NCBI GenBank assembly: GCA_944381335.1
Contig: CALWKT010000147.1
Location: 1-5,124, forward strand
DNA: 5,124 bases
Reading direction: 5' to 3'
Source of the DNA: an uncultured Christensenellaceae bacterium
GTDB taxonomy: Bacteria; Bacillota_A; Clostridia; Christensenellales; UBA3700
The position numbers and the translations under genes were made by a program. The notes below the pieces were generated by a model, which worked only from the letters and a program-made list of their open reading frames with translations, did no database searches and was not told the origin of the DNA. Below, in pieces: positions 5,015 to 5,124 of this stretch; the first letter of the stretch is position 1; every line of letters starts with the position of its first letter.

Positions 5015-5019
5015 CCGAA

Positions 5020-5124
5020 ATGGCACAGAAAATAGCAGGTTATATTAAAATGCAGATTCCCGCTGGGAAAGCAACTCCTGCGCCCCCGGTAGGACCGGCG
5101 CTCGGACAGCATGGTGTAAACATT
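5020..5124 (+). CDS. rplK: 50S ribosomal protein L11 (5' part only)
   Basis: The first 35 codons run off the right edge. The protein begins [20 protein letters not shown] and continues [15 protein letters not shown], the strongly conserved N-terminal domain of L11, including the proline-rich [11 protein letters not shown] loop. L11 binds the GTPase-associated region of 23S rRNA, and in many bacteria this domain is needed for stringent factor activation and is where thiopeptide antibiotics bind. In most bacteria rplA (L1) follows directly, which would make L1 control of the leader sensible; rplA lies beyond the window. The long leader suggests regulation separate from rpmG-secE-nusG. Confidence 0.97.
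   Translation, partial: MAQKIAGYIKMQIPAGKATPAPPVGPALGQHGVNI

Noticed and set aside
4803..5048. 81-codon + strand ORF bridging nusG and rplK
   Set aside because: It starts at GTG inside nusG in another frame without a ribosome binding site and runs through the structured leader into rplK; the region is better explained as leader RNA.

Overview
The window looks like a piece of a Firmicutes chromosome, most likely class Clostridia. Nearly every gene has a strong AGGAGG-type ribosome binding site, and the two visible promoters are textbook sigma-A sites (TTGACA, 17-bp spacer, TAxxAT type -10). The rpmG-secE-nusG-rplK order is the usual Firmicutes arrangement, and two neighbouring exported proteins carry the 'copper amine oxidase N-terminal' (stalk) domain that is common in Clostridia. 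AU-rich codons, including frequent ATA, fit a low-to-moderate GC genome. The species cannot be named from the sequence. All genes are on the + strand.

Region 1 (1-3342) is one tightly packed run of genes: the last codons of an unidentified gene, an exported HtrA-like serine protease with a half stalk domain and a PDZ domain, an exported 599-residue stalk protein with three degenerate repeats, and rhaM (L-rhamnose mutarotase). The upstream gene overlaps the protease by 7 bases and the later gaps are 19 and 16 bases, so co-transcription is likely. No promoter for this run and no clear terminator after rhaM are visible.

Region 2 (3343-3770) holds a self-contained small unit: a consensus promoter, a 58-codon gene for a small secreted acidic peptide of unknown function, and a GC-rich terminator hairpin. 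About 200 bases precede the small gene and hold the promoter and an imperfect palindrome.

Region 3 (3799-5124) is the start of the core translation/transcription/secretion operon. A second consensus promoter drives rpmG (L33, zinc-binding form, 49 codons), secE, nusG and the first 35 codons of rplK (L11). The rpmG leader has an unusual hairpin/U-tract/A-tract arrangement and a possible 10-codon upstream ORF ending one base before the rpmG start. The 167-base nusG-rplK spacer is rich in RNA structure. It includes a hairpin with a short-versus-UGGGA asymmetric internal loop that resembles a ribosomal protein L1 binding site. A longer AU-rich hairpin uses the same GGATAT bases, so the two cannot form together. 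This is the best candidate for a regulatory switch in the window.
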